Shown here one piece after another: positions 37,639 to 49,310 of a stretch of 64,000 nucleotides of DNA (its first letter is position 1; the number at the start of each line of letters is the position of its first letter). Source of the DNA: Lateolabrax maculatus (lineage: Eukaryota > Chordata > Actinopteri > Acropomatiformes > Lateolabracidae); contig CM062218.1 in NCBI GenBank assembly GCA_031216445.1, forward strand, positions 6,903,001 through 6,967,000, read 5' to 3'. Both the position numbers and the translations under genes were made by a program. The notes under the pieces were generated by a model. That model worked only from the letters and a program-made list of their open reading frames with translations, was not told the DNA's origin and did no database searches.

Positions 37639-37809
37639 AGTGATGTTAATAACAACAGCGAGGATCATCCTGGCATCCATGATCGAGGTAGCAGGCCGAT
37701 CTTCATGGGACCCAAGTTGACAGGACCTACTAGATATGCCAGCACCACCCACATAAACACTAGAAACTCTGCAGCTACCACTGAGGCAGTGACCTCAGAC
37801 ACTGAATGA
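37639..37809 (+). other. Open extension of the PPP1R36 frame after the TGA
   Basis: The frame of the last exon stays open for 56 codons after TGA and ends at TGA 37807-37809. The composition looks coding rather than random: it includes SEDHPGIHDRG, PIFMGPKLTGPTRYAS and TEAVTSDTE. The first stop could be a CGA-to-TGA change. Alternatives are a normal 3' UTR that is open by chance, or a sequence error. A minus-strand open frame over 37516-37752 with a hydrophobic run is the antisense shadow of this acidic and polar stretch. Confidence 0.5.
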
Positions 37810-38018
37810 CGTGTATGTGTGAAAACGGCAGAATGTTTTGAGTGAGTGCATTTTCATTGGCATAATACAGACATTGCATGTGCAAATGCATTCCTCAGCA
37901 CAGCCCTCAGGGTCTAGTAGCAGCTGAGTTTTCATTCTGCTTTACTGTTTTCAGAAGCACCTCCCTGGACTGTCATCACACAAATCAGTTTCTCATTTGC
38001 CAGCTGGTGGTGCTGTTG

Positions 38019-38024
38019 AATAAA
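38019..38024 (+). terminator. PPP1R36 polyadenylation signal
   Basis: AATAAA lies 210 bp after the second in-frame stop, and is the first canonical signal after the last exon. Confidence 0.5.
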
Positions 38025-40100
38025 ATATAATGAAATTTGTCTTTGAAGGTCTGCACTTTCTATGGAGTCTGAAAGATATTAAATTCACATATGAAGTCCA
38101 GCACACTGCATGCCTAATTCACATTGGATAGTATGGATTTGGGAAATCAAATTATAAAGTCTAACACAGTTTGTCATCCCAGTCAGTGTTCACTTATTTA
38201 TTTAGATCATTGAAGGCTTCCCTTTAGACCACTGAGTCATTCTGTGTCCTTGTGCTGCCTCCCAACAGGCCGACATTAACATGAACTGGTGCCACATTCA
38301 CACACAAACACTGCCACACATCACCTTCTAGCCAGGATCGGTAGCAGAAGGGGCTTTGCCTTCGCCCTAATTGGCTGCGTAATCTGGGACACCAGGAGTA
38401 GAGTTAAGCCCTCTGAGGAGGAGGAGGAGGAGGAGGTGGCCTGGGAAGCTTGGGCATTAGGATGGGGGATGGGGTCACAAGATATATTTTAAATTAGTTT
38501 AAAAAGTTTGAAGTCTTGTTCTTGGTTTAAATTTACACTGTTTTACACCCAAAATATTCTGTCCAAGTCTGGCTGGTATCAGTTAGTTTTTCTGCTGTTA
38601 TTTGTTTCTATTGAGGTCATAGAGGATGAACACTTTGATGAGGACAAAGAGAATTGTTCGGATCAAATGGGACATGTGACTTTCTCCCCTCTTCTCCTGC
38701 TATCTGGTCCACTTTGCCTCTCTCATAGGGAATAACAGCTGGGAGGAAAGTCGGCAAATGTGTCAATTCAACTGAAGTTGATAAAAGTATCTTTTAAAAA
38801 GCCGGAATTGTTTGGGGTTTTAAATTAAAGTTTCACTAAAGGTGAATACCAGTCTCCACATAAAAAGCTGCCCAATGATGATTTATTGCACACACAAATA
38901 TTCTTGTTGATCAGTCGTCAGAATTATTTAAGTTGCCTTTTAAAAGTCCGGGAAGTTGTTCTTTTTCAAATTAAAAAATCCAGCGGGGACACTTACTGTT
39001 ACTGTTACTCACTAATCTGAGTGTTAGAGGTTAACTGGTTAAACCATGTGAAGGGTGTGATATCATGTGGTTGAACTCAGCAGCTTATATAGCATTTGCA
39101 GATACTGCAATGTAAATTTGTGTCTAGCACCAAGGCAAGTAGGGTATATTCACATTTCAGCCAAATTACTATGGATACATACAAGATATTTGGGATAGCA
39201 CCACCAATGCACAATTACCTCTATACTACAGTCCGTGTCACACACATCTGTAGGTCTTTGGCGTCTGTGTTTAAAGGGAGTCACCTTGTATCTGCACAAC
39301 TGACTTGCAATGTATGTGGTTAAGATGGTGCCTAAGGAATCTAGTTTGGCAGTACTTGTGATCTGGAGAGTTGTAGGGTTTACCGTGCACAAAGGGCAGA
39401 CTGTTATTGGGTGGGATTAGTGGTTTTCAAAAGGTTCTGGGAAAATGCTGTTTTCCACTGTTCTGAATGGATTTTAGTGATCTGGAAGTTCGACTGCGAG
39501 GTGGAAGATTGTGCTGGCAAGCTTGTCGTCAGTGGGCCAATACATGGCTGGTGCCAGGAAAAATCACACCTTTTTAAAATTAATTGAATAATTACAAAAT
39601 TGCCTCTCAAATCATGCATTAGTTCCATATGTTTTAAAGCTAATTAAAGAGCACTGCAAGCTCATTTCTGGTTTTCTCAAGTAGAGTGACCATTATGGAA
39701 TATACCATTCAAAAATGTGCTTGAAAATTGAGTTTTGTACCTGATATCTTAGTTTTGTTAACTTGTACATTTAAGTTTGTACCTGCAAACTTGAAAGCTT
39801 GTATCTTCAGGTCTGTGTTCTTCGCAGGAGAGAGGTTAGGGCATCTAACTTCTGATCAACGCAAACTAAGATAACACGTACTCAACTCTATTTTTCAAAC
39901 GCACCTTTTTGAATGATGTAATATTCTGTAAATGACGGGGAGCGTTATTCATTTACACCAGCAGGGGGAGACTTTGCCCACAGGTGGCTGAACTCAAGTC
40001 ATAAAACTGATTTAAACTCCTCTCAGTGTTTAATTCCACCTCTCTCGTGTATGCGTCTCTTCACAGTGGGTTGCCTGCTTTATTCCCATATGAAGAGCGC
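38025..40100 (+). other. Intergenic region, nothing certain
   Basis: No gene was recognised. A GAG-rich microsatellite lies at about 38414-38438. An acceptor-like tract ending near 38613 precedes a short acidic reading EVIEDEHFDEDKENC, which could be an exon fragment but has no donor or partner exon that I can see. The rest is AT-rich. Confidence 0.5.
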
Positions 40101-40109
40101 TGTTTGTAT

Positions 40110-40325
40110 TTATCCACCACACGCTGAACAGCAGCAGCAGTGACTGTGACACCGCTGCTGCGCAACAAACACGGGACTTGATTGGAATTTGAATGGAATT
40201 ACGGAATTGTCATTAGGGCGCAATTAATGATCTTGATCTAGACGTGGAGATAAATGGCTCAATTAGCTGCGAGGCCTTTAATGTCTCATGCAGCCTGTCA
40301 TCAGACCCCCCCCCCCCCCCCCCCC
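40110..40325 (+). promoter_or_regulatory. Upstream block with TAAT-type sites, ending in poly(C)
   Basis: Homeodomain-like cores are dense here: cattagggcgc and caattaatgatc, then caattagctgcg and tttaatgtctc. A run of 20 C residues at 40306-40325 closes the block. It lies 600-800 bp before the signal-peptide exon. Candidate upstream promoter or conserved element, low certainty. Confidence 0.3.
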
Positions 40326-40379
40326 AGATAAAAAAACCCAATAATCAATAATCAATAATCATCTATAAGGACTTACAGA

Positions 40380-40666
40380 TGGATCGCTGTGTTTATTACC
40401 GGCCTCCTTTTTTGGTGCCGCTTTGTCGCGAGCTCCCCTCCGCGTCTCGCGGTGACATGGCGCCGATGGAGGGGCGCGCGCGCGCTCGGCGGGAGCGCGC
40501 GCTGCAGAGCGAGCGGCCGACGCGCGAGACAGGAGCGAGCGAGCGAGCCGGGCGTCTCGTGGCGGATCTGAGCGGCGACACGCAGGGCGCGCGGACGACT
40601 TCACGCCGTGCAGACCTGAGCGCGTTTACTGTCACATTAAACACAGGGAAAGAAGGGGGGAGAGAA

Positions 40667-40711
<45 letters not shown>

Positions 40712-40943
40712 GGGAGAAGTGACTGGAGAGAAAGAGGGGGGGTGGAGGAATAACCCAAAACGCAACACGTATCCGGTGGGATCCCACTCCTGAGAGAGAG
40801 AAGCGGCAGGAGTTGGAGCGGAGGGTGCGAGGACAGAGGGAGAGCAAGAAGAAGAAGAAGAAGAAGAAGGAGAAGGAGAAGAAGAGGGGACAGGTTGGAC
40901 GTTTCGCTCGTAACAGCGCGCTTTAAATTAATACAGAGGAATA
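40380..40943 (+). promoter_or_regulatory. CpG-rich promoter and 5' UTR of the signal-peptide gene
   Basis: The stretch 40400-40620 is strongly GC- and CpG-rich (repeated gcgcgcgc, gagcgagcg), unlike everything around it. A (GAAA)n run at about 40668-40710 and a purine-only-like tract at about 40793-40890 with GAA repeats follow. An upstream open frame of 124 codons (ATG 40379 to stop 40753) lies in this leader; it could be a uORF if transcription starts early, but is low-complexity at its end. Confidence 0.6.
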
Positions 40944-41003
40944 ATGAGGAACGTTTGGATAATTTTGACCCTCGGGCTGAGCGTCTTCCTCTCCGGGGAA
41001 AGG
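40944..41003 (+). CDS. First coding exon of an unidentified secreted or membrane protein
   Basis: ATG at 40944 opens 20 codons: MRNVWIILTLG then LSVFLSGER. This is a textbook signal peptide with one basic residue, a hydrophobic core of about 14 residues and small residues near a likely cleavage site after SG. A strong donor GTGAGT follows at 41004, leaving phase 0. It sits right after a CpG-rich leader, as expected for a first exon. No second exon is recognised in the remaining 23 kb, so the gene probably has a long first intron, as many receptors and adhesion proteins do. The family cannot be named from this exon alone. Confidence 0.6.
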
Positions 41004-44000
41004 GTGAGTTTCTGCACAGCAAACTTAAACCGGGGAGGTGGCGGGTGGGGGGGAGCTCGGGTCCACGCACGGACCACTCGCTGCTTTTTCTTTCTTTCTT
41101 TTTTTTTTTTTTCATTTAGTGCAAAAAAAAAAAAAAAAAGCCGCTGCTGTAATGTGATGGACTCTGAACAATAGGAAAGGTTTCGGGGGTAGTTTGTCGA
41201 GAAGTCCGCTGAATCTCTGTGCGCCTGAATATTGCTGCCACTCTGTGCAAGACTGTGGCAGACGTCTCCTAGTTTCATATAAGACGCTGAAATGTGCGTG
41301 GCGAGCTCAGATAGAGCCTGCAGATGTCAGCCTGCCTCTCTCACTGCTTGCCTATAGGTGTGCAGCTTCAATTTTACATTTTTTAAAAGTTTATTCATCA
41401 TGCCTGCATTTGTTTCTTAAATAACTATGTGGAAGTAATTGCATGTCCAGGAAAGACTCATTTTGGAGGGACGCTTCAGGAATGTCACATGAAATGGGAA
41501 TGTTGCAGACTATATGACAGCTGAAATGAAGGATATGATCCCCACACTGACTACTGGGGAACACAGAGCGCCTCTATAACAGTATCTTAGCTGTATCACA
41601 GTGATTTGTTGTGGTGTTGACTCCTGTGACAGCTGTGCCGGGCCATGCTCCCTGAAATTGATACATTATTGAGTAATTGTCATCATTATTGGAGCCGTCC
41701 AGCTGACTGGACAGATAAATCTTTGTTTTTCCTCCTTTTGGTGGCAATCATTGAAAGGTTGTGACATTTAAATAATTAGGTCTGAGCAAATCCCAACTTT
41801 CATTCTCAATGTTCCTTTTTTTCCCACTTTTCACTATTAGTGAGGGCATAGTTTTGAACCCCTTTGTTGCTGTTGTTTCCTGGATCCAGGTTTCAAGTCA
41901 GTGTCGTGCCTCCTAACTGAGTGTGCATCACGCTGCAAATTGGCCGGCTTGTAGGAATGACAAAGTTTGGCACTTTCATGTGCAGCCCCTGTCATTATTG
42001 TCCCCTCCTGTTGTTTCTCTGTGGGTTGTGACTTGTCACTTGGCGCGGTGCCTTCTCCGCTGTTCGAGCCGCTTGTCCAATTAGCTGATTCAGACACTGT
42101 TGTTTTAATGACTCATTGTTTTGCATGAGGTCACCCTCAGAGTTCTTTTTTTTTTTTTCTTATATTCACCAGGACCATGTATCTTTACACAACACTTAAT
42201 TTAATCCCATTATACTGAGTGAGCATAAAATTGGAAATATAAGAACAGTACAACCCTACCACAAATTAGAGTTGAATAAACACTTTTATGACACAAAAGT
42301 TTATTACAATACTTAATTGGATTGCAATATTTGATATTTTCCAGTTCACTTAGAGTATAATATCCCATGATCCTTCAAAAAATCCACCTTATTTTGGCAA
42401 AATATGAGGTAATCCATTACAAAACTATGGCAGGATTGGCATGCTTGACCATCGTCTTCTAGATGACTTTACACGTACGAATCATACACACACACTTTAA
42501 CCTGATCAATATCTGCCTCCCCTTTATCTGTGTCCCCTGAAGGCCTCGCTGGAACTTGACACGTGACATTGATTCTCAATATTTGCGCTGGTGTTGACAA
42601 ACGGTTGATAACCTGCTTTAGGCACATCTGTCTGTGCTTTAATTACCAGATCACATCACAGGGGTACACTATATCTCTCAGCGGCTTTCGAAAACTTTTC
42701 AGATAAAACTCATTGCTCCTGGCTTTGGAAAAACTGATTGGTTCATCACTTTGTCACCCACAGTCCTACACGGTCACAAAAAAATGGTTGTGCTTTTGTC
42801 CAGATTTTTGTTACCTTTTTTTTTTTTGTTGGCTCGCCTGCTTACCAGCTTACAGTTAAGCTAAAAATGCTTTGACAGTAATGCAACATGTGAGGTCTCT
42901 GCACATGTCGAAGCCTCCAGTTGAAAGAAAAGCACAGCGTAGCCCCATGCTGGTGCGTTGTTATCCTGTCTCTCATTAGATGAGGTCAACCTAGTGAATG
43001 TGGAACTGTAACGGTCCGCTCTCTTCTGCAGCTCCTCTCTCAGGCGGAGAACTGTGACGTTTTCCTCCCCTCGGCTTCCAAGAACTTTTGTGAACGAGGA
43101 GAAAGAGTTTTTGGCGTAGGCTCAGCTCGGCTGTATACGCTCGGCCCGCCCCGCCGTGTTTTGGTGCGCTCGGCAGATGTTGTGGTCTGTAATTTGTGTC
43201 ATGTTTTGGTGGGAAACGTGGGTGTTGTTCACCTCCCTTTACGTCTGTGATTTACGGGGGGGTTCTGAGTGCTGTCTCGCACTCTGATGCTGGACTCAAA
43301 AGAGTCACTTCAGAAGAGGCCTGGATTCGGTATGAGCCAGGCTTCCAAGGACGGTTGAGGATAACTGGAAAAGAAAAATTTAATTAAATTAAAAAAAAGT
43401 TCAAGGGATTGGGATTTTGGAGCCAACAAAAGAAAGATAACGTGTTTATTTTTCTATTTGTTATGTACTGACTCCCATTCATGAAAATGATGCAGGGTAA
43501 GAGCTGTCTTAGTCTTTTCTTAAAAGGGCAAGTGAGGTCGGATCGCTATGATAAGCAACCATCAAATAGTCAAAAAGAAAAGACACGCTAAACCTGAGAA
43601 AATTCTTTATATTATTTCAAGGGTGAAAAGGCCAGGGCACCAAACACAAAGCTTAAACTTGAAGCCTTTGATGGCTTTTCGAGGGAAGGGAAAGGTGCAG
43701 GCGGTGTATTGTGAGGGATGTATTATCTAAGTCCCACAGTGGTATTCAAGTTTCATTTTCTGGCTTGAACACTAGTTGTGTATGTGCTGATTTGCTGGTA
43801 ATGAAATGAACAGCAGATACACAGAAGCTGACCTTCCTCTTGACTTGACTTGAAGTCTGTCCAGAGTCTTGTTCCAGACAAATAAAACACACACTCAAAC
43901 ACATTTACACACATCATTCACTCCAAGATTCACCAAGAACAAATAACCCACACTATTATTTCCTTTTGTGCAGATTGATATGAAGGTTATATGAATCCTA

Positions 44001-45412
44001 AAAGCATGTTTTTTTTTTTATCCTCCTGACACCCTCTCCAAGGCTACCGAACTGAATGCGACGCTTCACTCGTTTTTTTTGCAAAGCACAAGGCTTTCAG
44101 AGCCTGAATGAAGTGTGTAGATGGGACATTTTCTCTTTATTCTCCAGTGATTAAAGCGATATGCTTCATCTTAAGCACTTCATTTTTCCAGTGTTCTTCG
44201 TGATGAATTAGTAAAACGCCTGCCTGCAGTTGGTGGACAAAATATTTGCCCTCTTTTTCATCATCCATTAGAGAAGGATATCTAAAGGGAGAAGGGGCAG
44301 CAAGGAATGATGTGCAAGGATAAAACTGGCCAAATAAAGTCAAGGTATAAGAGGGTAATGACAGAGCAGAGAAATTAAAGGATGTACTGTAATACCACAT
44401 AAGCACAGGCCAGATGCTGCACTGTGACTGCAGCTTCTGCTGCTGTATATTTAATGAGGCTCTTTTATTTTGCATTAACCTAGAATTCCTCAGACTGAAG
44501 ACACAAGCAGCTCCCCTGCGTGCAACTGCTTGCGTTCTGTCTGACTGTGAAAAAGCCACCATTTCTTTTTATTTCTCTAATAAATCTGCCACTGACGGAC
44601 ATGGGAACACCGAGTTTCTCGCAGAGCAGCCCACCTCTTCGCTGGTAGCCGACCCTTCAGGGGGTGCATTCACTCGGTCCCTGTCTGCCAAGCATTATGC
44701 AATCACTAATGGACTCTACAGAAGGCAGGAGGCAGGGGCTGCTGGACCACTGAAAGCACAACAGCAACCACCACCAACCCTCTTTTTTTTTTTTTCTTTT
44801 TTTCTCCCTGAATCCATCTGTGTCCACGCATGAACTCCTGTTTTGTCACCATGCAGGCACACACACACACACACACAAACGCACAAGTAGATAAACACAC
44901 ATTAGCACACATGGTCTCCTGCTTCCCCCATGTTGTTTTTCTCTGTTCCTCTCTATATTGCTCCTCTTTTGCCACATCTCTCTGCCAGCATGGTCAATAT
45001 GCTGCCTGTTTTTTTACCACAGTGTCTTGGATTAAGCTGAGAACAGTGGCATTATATTTCCCTCTCAGGCAGCTGGAAGGAATGAGGGGAAAGGATATAT
45101 TTTTCTCTCTTTTTTTTTTTTCCACACAAGATACACCCCCTTTCCCCCCCTTTTCCTTCCCTTAAGATGTGAGTGCTTACATTGAATTTGCTAACATCTG
45201 CAGGACGTATGTGTGTTTGAAAGGCGCTGCTTTCCTCTCTCCTCCTCCTCCTCTTCCTCCTCTCTTGTTGACGAGTTGGAAGAGGCTCTTACTTTGGCAG
45301 GAACTTGTGCATACTAGTAAAGACTCACAAATAGTCAAACTCTGTTGACTGTGCATGTGTGTGTTTGTGTGTGCTGGTTTGAGCAACCATGCCTTTTTAT
45401 GTCTGTGAGTGA

Positions 45413-45448
<36 letters not shown>

Positions 45449-46339
45449 TTATAGCCACATGTTTAAAATACACTGTCATAGCAGCCACCAAGGCATAGGG
45501 AAAACACATTAGGCAGACGTGGCTGCAGCAAAACCGGCGACAGCAGCCGTGGTTTGGCGCGCACTCTATCAAAAGCTGCAACAGTGGACAACAAAAAGCC
45601 TCTGCATGTGCTTGTGGCAACCTGGATGAAAATATTTAGACATAGTAGACCTGGAACATTACTCTTTCTCTTTCTTCCTCTTTTCCCACCATCTTTCTCT
45701 TTCTCCCCTTCCATTTAATTAGCTTAGCAAATGGAAACTTCCTTGGCAGGACTGCGGTGGAAGGGATTGTGGTTGTGACAAAGAGAAATGGGGAAAACCC
45801 TGTGTCAGGACGTCTGTTTTCTTCCTTCCTTTCTTTCTTTCTCTCTCTCTCTCTTTTTTTTTTTTACTGCCTTCCAGTTTTATTCGGTGGGAGGAAAAGG
45901 AGAGGGAGATGAAGGAAAAGAGTGTGAACCCTACCACCCTTTTGGTGCTCAGGTCTTCCCAAGCCAGACAGGACCTGTCTGGAGCTTTGCTGTGTGAGGT
46001 GTGAAAAGTGTCTAACTTGGCAGGGGGTGAAATGACAAAGGCAAACCCATGTGGTAAATGGAGTGCTGCTAATGGTATCTGGTTTGTGGCTACTGCACTG
46101 ATCTGCTTTGGTAACAGTTTATAAGAGTTTTAGAAATCTGCCCATAATGTTCACTTTCCAGTTACTGTAAAAGATACTTGGTGCTTTGTTGGCAATTTGG
46201 CAATTGTGAGAATACACTAATGCCAAAATAAGTGTGATGAGAGAAATTAATATCATTTGGATTCTTTATTGTAAAATGAACAAAAAATACAAAAGTGTCC
46301 ATACTCATGGAAAAGAATAGCTTTCAGTAATTGTAATTG
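41004..46339 (+). other. Presumed first intron, proximal part
   Basis: No exon was recognised. Poly(T) and poly(A) runs lie at about 41099-41113 and 41123-41138. A (CA)n run lies at about 44858-44877 and a (GTGA)/(GT)n run at about 45405-45443. Open frames of 139-147 codons at 44414-44833 (plus), 44137-44562 (minus) and 45177-45620 (minus) end in simple repeats or lack family features and are not called as genes. Confidence 0.5.
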
Positions 46340-46625
46340 TCATACTGTCAGAAAATAGTAAAACGTGCACATCATAATTTCAGAGAGCCCAAAATGGGAT
46401 TTTCAAATTTCTTGTTTTAGCCAACCAACAATCCAAAACCCAAAAATATAATAAATTCATTATCATATAACACAGAGAAAAACAGCAAATCCACTCATTT
46501 GAGAAGCGAATATTTGCCATTACTTGGAAAATGACAAAAACGATGAATCGGTTCTCAGAATGATTGCAGATCAAGTTTCCAGTCGATTGACTGATCCATA
46601 CATTGACTAATTGTTTCAGCTTTGC
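46340..46625 (+). mobile_element. MITE relic, percomorph-type family, copy 1
   Basis: The order gtcagaaaatag, then cagagagcccaaaa, then ccaacaatccaaaacccaaa, then cagcaaatc, then tttgagaag, then gattgactgat, then ttgtttcagctttgct follows the same layout as the copy at 48529-48930. The 5' terminus is degraded. Diverged, non-coding. Confidence 0.6.
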
Positions 46626-47299
46626 TGAATATTACACCTTATTGCAGTGATGCTGGGTGGAAGTTAAACTGTTCAGTGAGGACAGAGCAATAAAAATCAT
46701 TACAAGAATTGTGCTTAATGGGGTCGCTGAAATATACTGTAAAGCTGAAATTGTGACATTAGACATCTTGCCCTATTACTCATTTCCCTTTTAAAGCTAT
46801 ATTAAATATCATTAGCGTAGATTGTGGTCAGTTCAGGTTTTGTTGGTCGACTTGTTAAAGGACGAAGTGAAATCAAACTCTGCTTGTGAAACTGTCATGG
46901 TTGACTTTGTTCTGCTGAATAGACACCGATCTTAGGGCCAAATGTGTTCCATCTGTATACGATCCAAAAAAAAAAAAGGTAGATATTTGAAGCCATGACG
47001 TCAGCTAGGTTTTTCCATTAAACTCCCAAGATTGCTGTGGAAAACGGCACGGCACATTTAACACATCTGTGCTCACTCATATTTACGAGCACACTTTATC
47101 GTCTCTAAAAGGCGCCAAATTGATATCTGCACTGGCGTTCCTCCAAGCAGAAAAATGTACTTCTAATGTCTGGTGTTTCCATTATTTTCCCCATCTCGAG
47201 TCAAAACAGCACCAAATGAGCTAAAGCGTGTAAATCACGCTTTCTATGCAGGGTGTATCACCAACCGCAAATTATACTCCATGCAGTCACTTAATTTAG

Positions 47300-47560
47300 A
47301 GCTGTTTTCATGAGAAAACTTTGAGACTCCAGAGGGTATTTGGGGAAGCTGATGATGTGGAGAGGGGAATTCATTAGTGAACTCCCCACATGGCACATAG
47401 CACTTCTTCCTCTTAATGCATGCTGGTGTGTAAACTCATCTCGTTTTAGTGAAAAGCAGTGACTTTTAAAGCTCCAGTTGAGCGCTAATGAATATTCATT
47501 ATTGAGATGTGTTCGTCATTATAATGGATAACAGAAAAACAGGAAGTAGATGTGTTTCCA
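47300..47560 (+). promoter_or_regulatory. Candidate conserved non-coding block
   Basis: The stretch is of balanced composition and free of simple repeats, and holds clustered homeodomain-type and ATTCAT motifs (gaattcattagtg, cttaatgcatgc, ctaatgaatattcatta). The last forms a near-palindrome. Only comparison with other fish could confirm it. Confidence 0.25.
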
Positions 47561-48528
47561 TCGCTGTCATCGTGTGGGAAGTCTCAATAGGCTCCTGAAT
47601 GCTTCCAGCATTTAATAATTTCCTTATGAGCACATAACATGTAATTTAATAATGCGTTTTTTCCATGCTTAGAAAAATGTGCGTCTGTCTCTAACCCTCC
47701 GTATTCCTGCCAAAAACAAACATTTAGGTCTTTAGGAGTATTTTCATATCCTAGTTTTTTATCCTGGTTTAATTTCAAAGGCAGTGGTACTGTAAATGCT
47801 TACTTTGCTGAGGTTTGCTTCATTTCCCTATTTTGATTTGGAGGAACCGTGATGTCAAGACCCTAGATCTGTGTCCAGATGTTCCTGTGTACTGTTGTGG
47901 CAGACATCCGATGTTTGAAAGTCCAAACTGTGACCACATCATCAAACCAGTCCAGACAGTGACTCACACTGTAAGACTGAATGAGCTAACAGTGGTGAAA
48001 AAGGGGGCAAGTATATAAATGGACATTGCTGGGCACAAAATTAAAAAGAAAATACTTGGAGTAGAGTTTAATTTGCTACTGAGTATCAAACAGAGGGCCT
48101 TTTTACACAAAGTCTGAGACTAATTTATGGCCTGTAATCTGAAAAAAAAAACATGATTTCTATGTACATGAATCATTTTTACGCCAGTAAGTAAGTGGAC
48201 CTTAGTTAAGATCATTTTGTCACTACCATTTCTTCAGTTAAAAGTGAACTTTCATGCTCTAGAGTAAAAAAAAATCAGCACATTGTATGTCAGTTACTCA
48301 ACAGTTAACATAACTACTGGTCATAGCAGACCAAATTAGGCTGTAGCAGCAAGTGTGTGTTGAATTATATGCTTATGTTTTAAATTTTTCATGTGTAAGA
48401 GGAAAATGTGTTATTTCTTCTTTCAAAAGTTAAATAATCACTTTAAGGTGTACAATTATGGTTAAAGTAATAGGTAGATATTGGTATCATGATTATCAGT
48501 CTTGGTTATTTTCCTAAAAGTTGTCTTT

Positions 48529-48930
48529 AGGGCTGCAACAAACAATTATTTACGTCATCGATTAATCTGCCAATAATTTGTTTTAGATTAATTGATTAAT
48601 CTTTTAGAGCATAAAATGAAAAATGCTCGTCACAATTTCCTAAAGCCCAAAGTGAAGTCTTTAGATGTCGTGTTTGCCTGACCAACAGTCCAAAACTTAA
48701 AAGTATTCAGTTTATTATCACATAAGATAAAGAAAAGCAGCAAATCTTCATGGATTTTATAATACCCCCTTAAGAATAACATTACTTGCCTGCACAGTTG
48801 GCATCTTTTCAACATCTTTACTGTCATGGTTGATATTCTACATTGTATGACATTTTGATATTGCCAATATTCTAAAAAAAAAATCATTTCTGAAAGTAAA
48901 ATTGCCACACACAATTAACTGTGCAGCCCT
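48529..48930 (+). mobile_element. MITE with terminal inverted repeats (best copy)
   Basis: The 402-bp element starts AGGGCTGCA (48529-48537) and ends TGCAGCCCT (48922-48930), a perfect 9-bp terminal inverted repeat. Flanking T and A could be read as a TA target duplication. The interior contains attaatctgcc, gattaattgattaatc, aaagcccaaagtga and ccaacagtccaaaac. It has no coding capacity. Related fragments occur at 46340, 50460, 52915, 60726 and 60845. Confidence 0.72.
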
Positions 48931-49039
48931 AGGTCAAATTGCAAGCCTTATCATACCACATACTGTCTCTCTGCTGTGGTTGTTAACATGATCAGAGGCC
49001 CTAATGTGGCGATTCTACCAGGCGAGTTAATCTTTACTA

Positions 49040-49310
49040 ATGCATTCTGTTAACAGCCATCTGTGATCTCAACACCGACTGTAAACCCTTTCAGCAAAGC
49101 ACCATGCTGCATTCAGCGCCCCAGCAGTCACTCCTCCATTACGCTGAGGGATTGGGTTTATTATTCAGCCCAGAGAGGCTTTAGACCAGAGAAAGCGTGT
49201 CAGATGGAATCCATTTTGATTTCAAATGCAAATACCGCTGACACGCTCATTGCCGGCGCTCTCCTTTCGGGCGCAACCACGCAGCCCTCTTGATGGGTGG
49301 AAAATTTCAG
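49040..49310 (+). promoter_or_regulatory. Candidate conserved non-coding block with an octamer-like site
   Basis: This block is complex and GC-balanced within AT-rich surroundings. It includes taatgcattctgtt, an ATGCAAAT octamer match near 49226, a ggtttattattcagc stretch and CpG-bearing bases at the end. A 76-codon open frame at 49063-49293 crosses it but shows no family features. Candidate intronic enhancer, unproven. Confidence 0.25.

Noticed and set aside
37516..37752. Minus-strand frame with a hydrophobic segment resembling a small membrane protein
   Set aside because: It is the antisense of the last PPP1R36 exon and its open extension, where acidic and Asn codons read as Val, Phe, Ile and Leu in reverse.
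40396..41115. 239-codon minus-strand frame
   Set aside because: It is composed of simple L/S/F and basic runs from GAA and GAAA repeats and CpG-rich leader, opposite a better-supported first exon.
44414..44833. 139-codon plus-strand frame
   Set aside because: It ends in a poly-Phe run from poly(T), and no exon boundaries or motifs support it.
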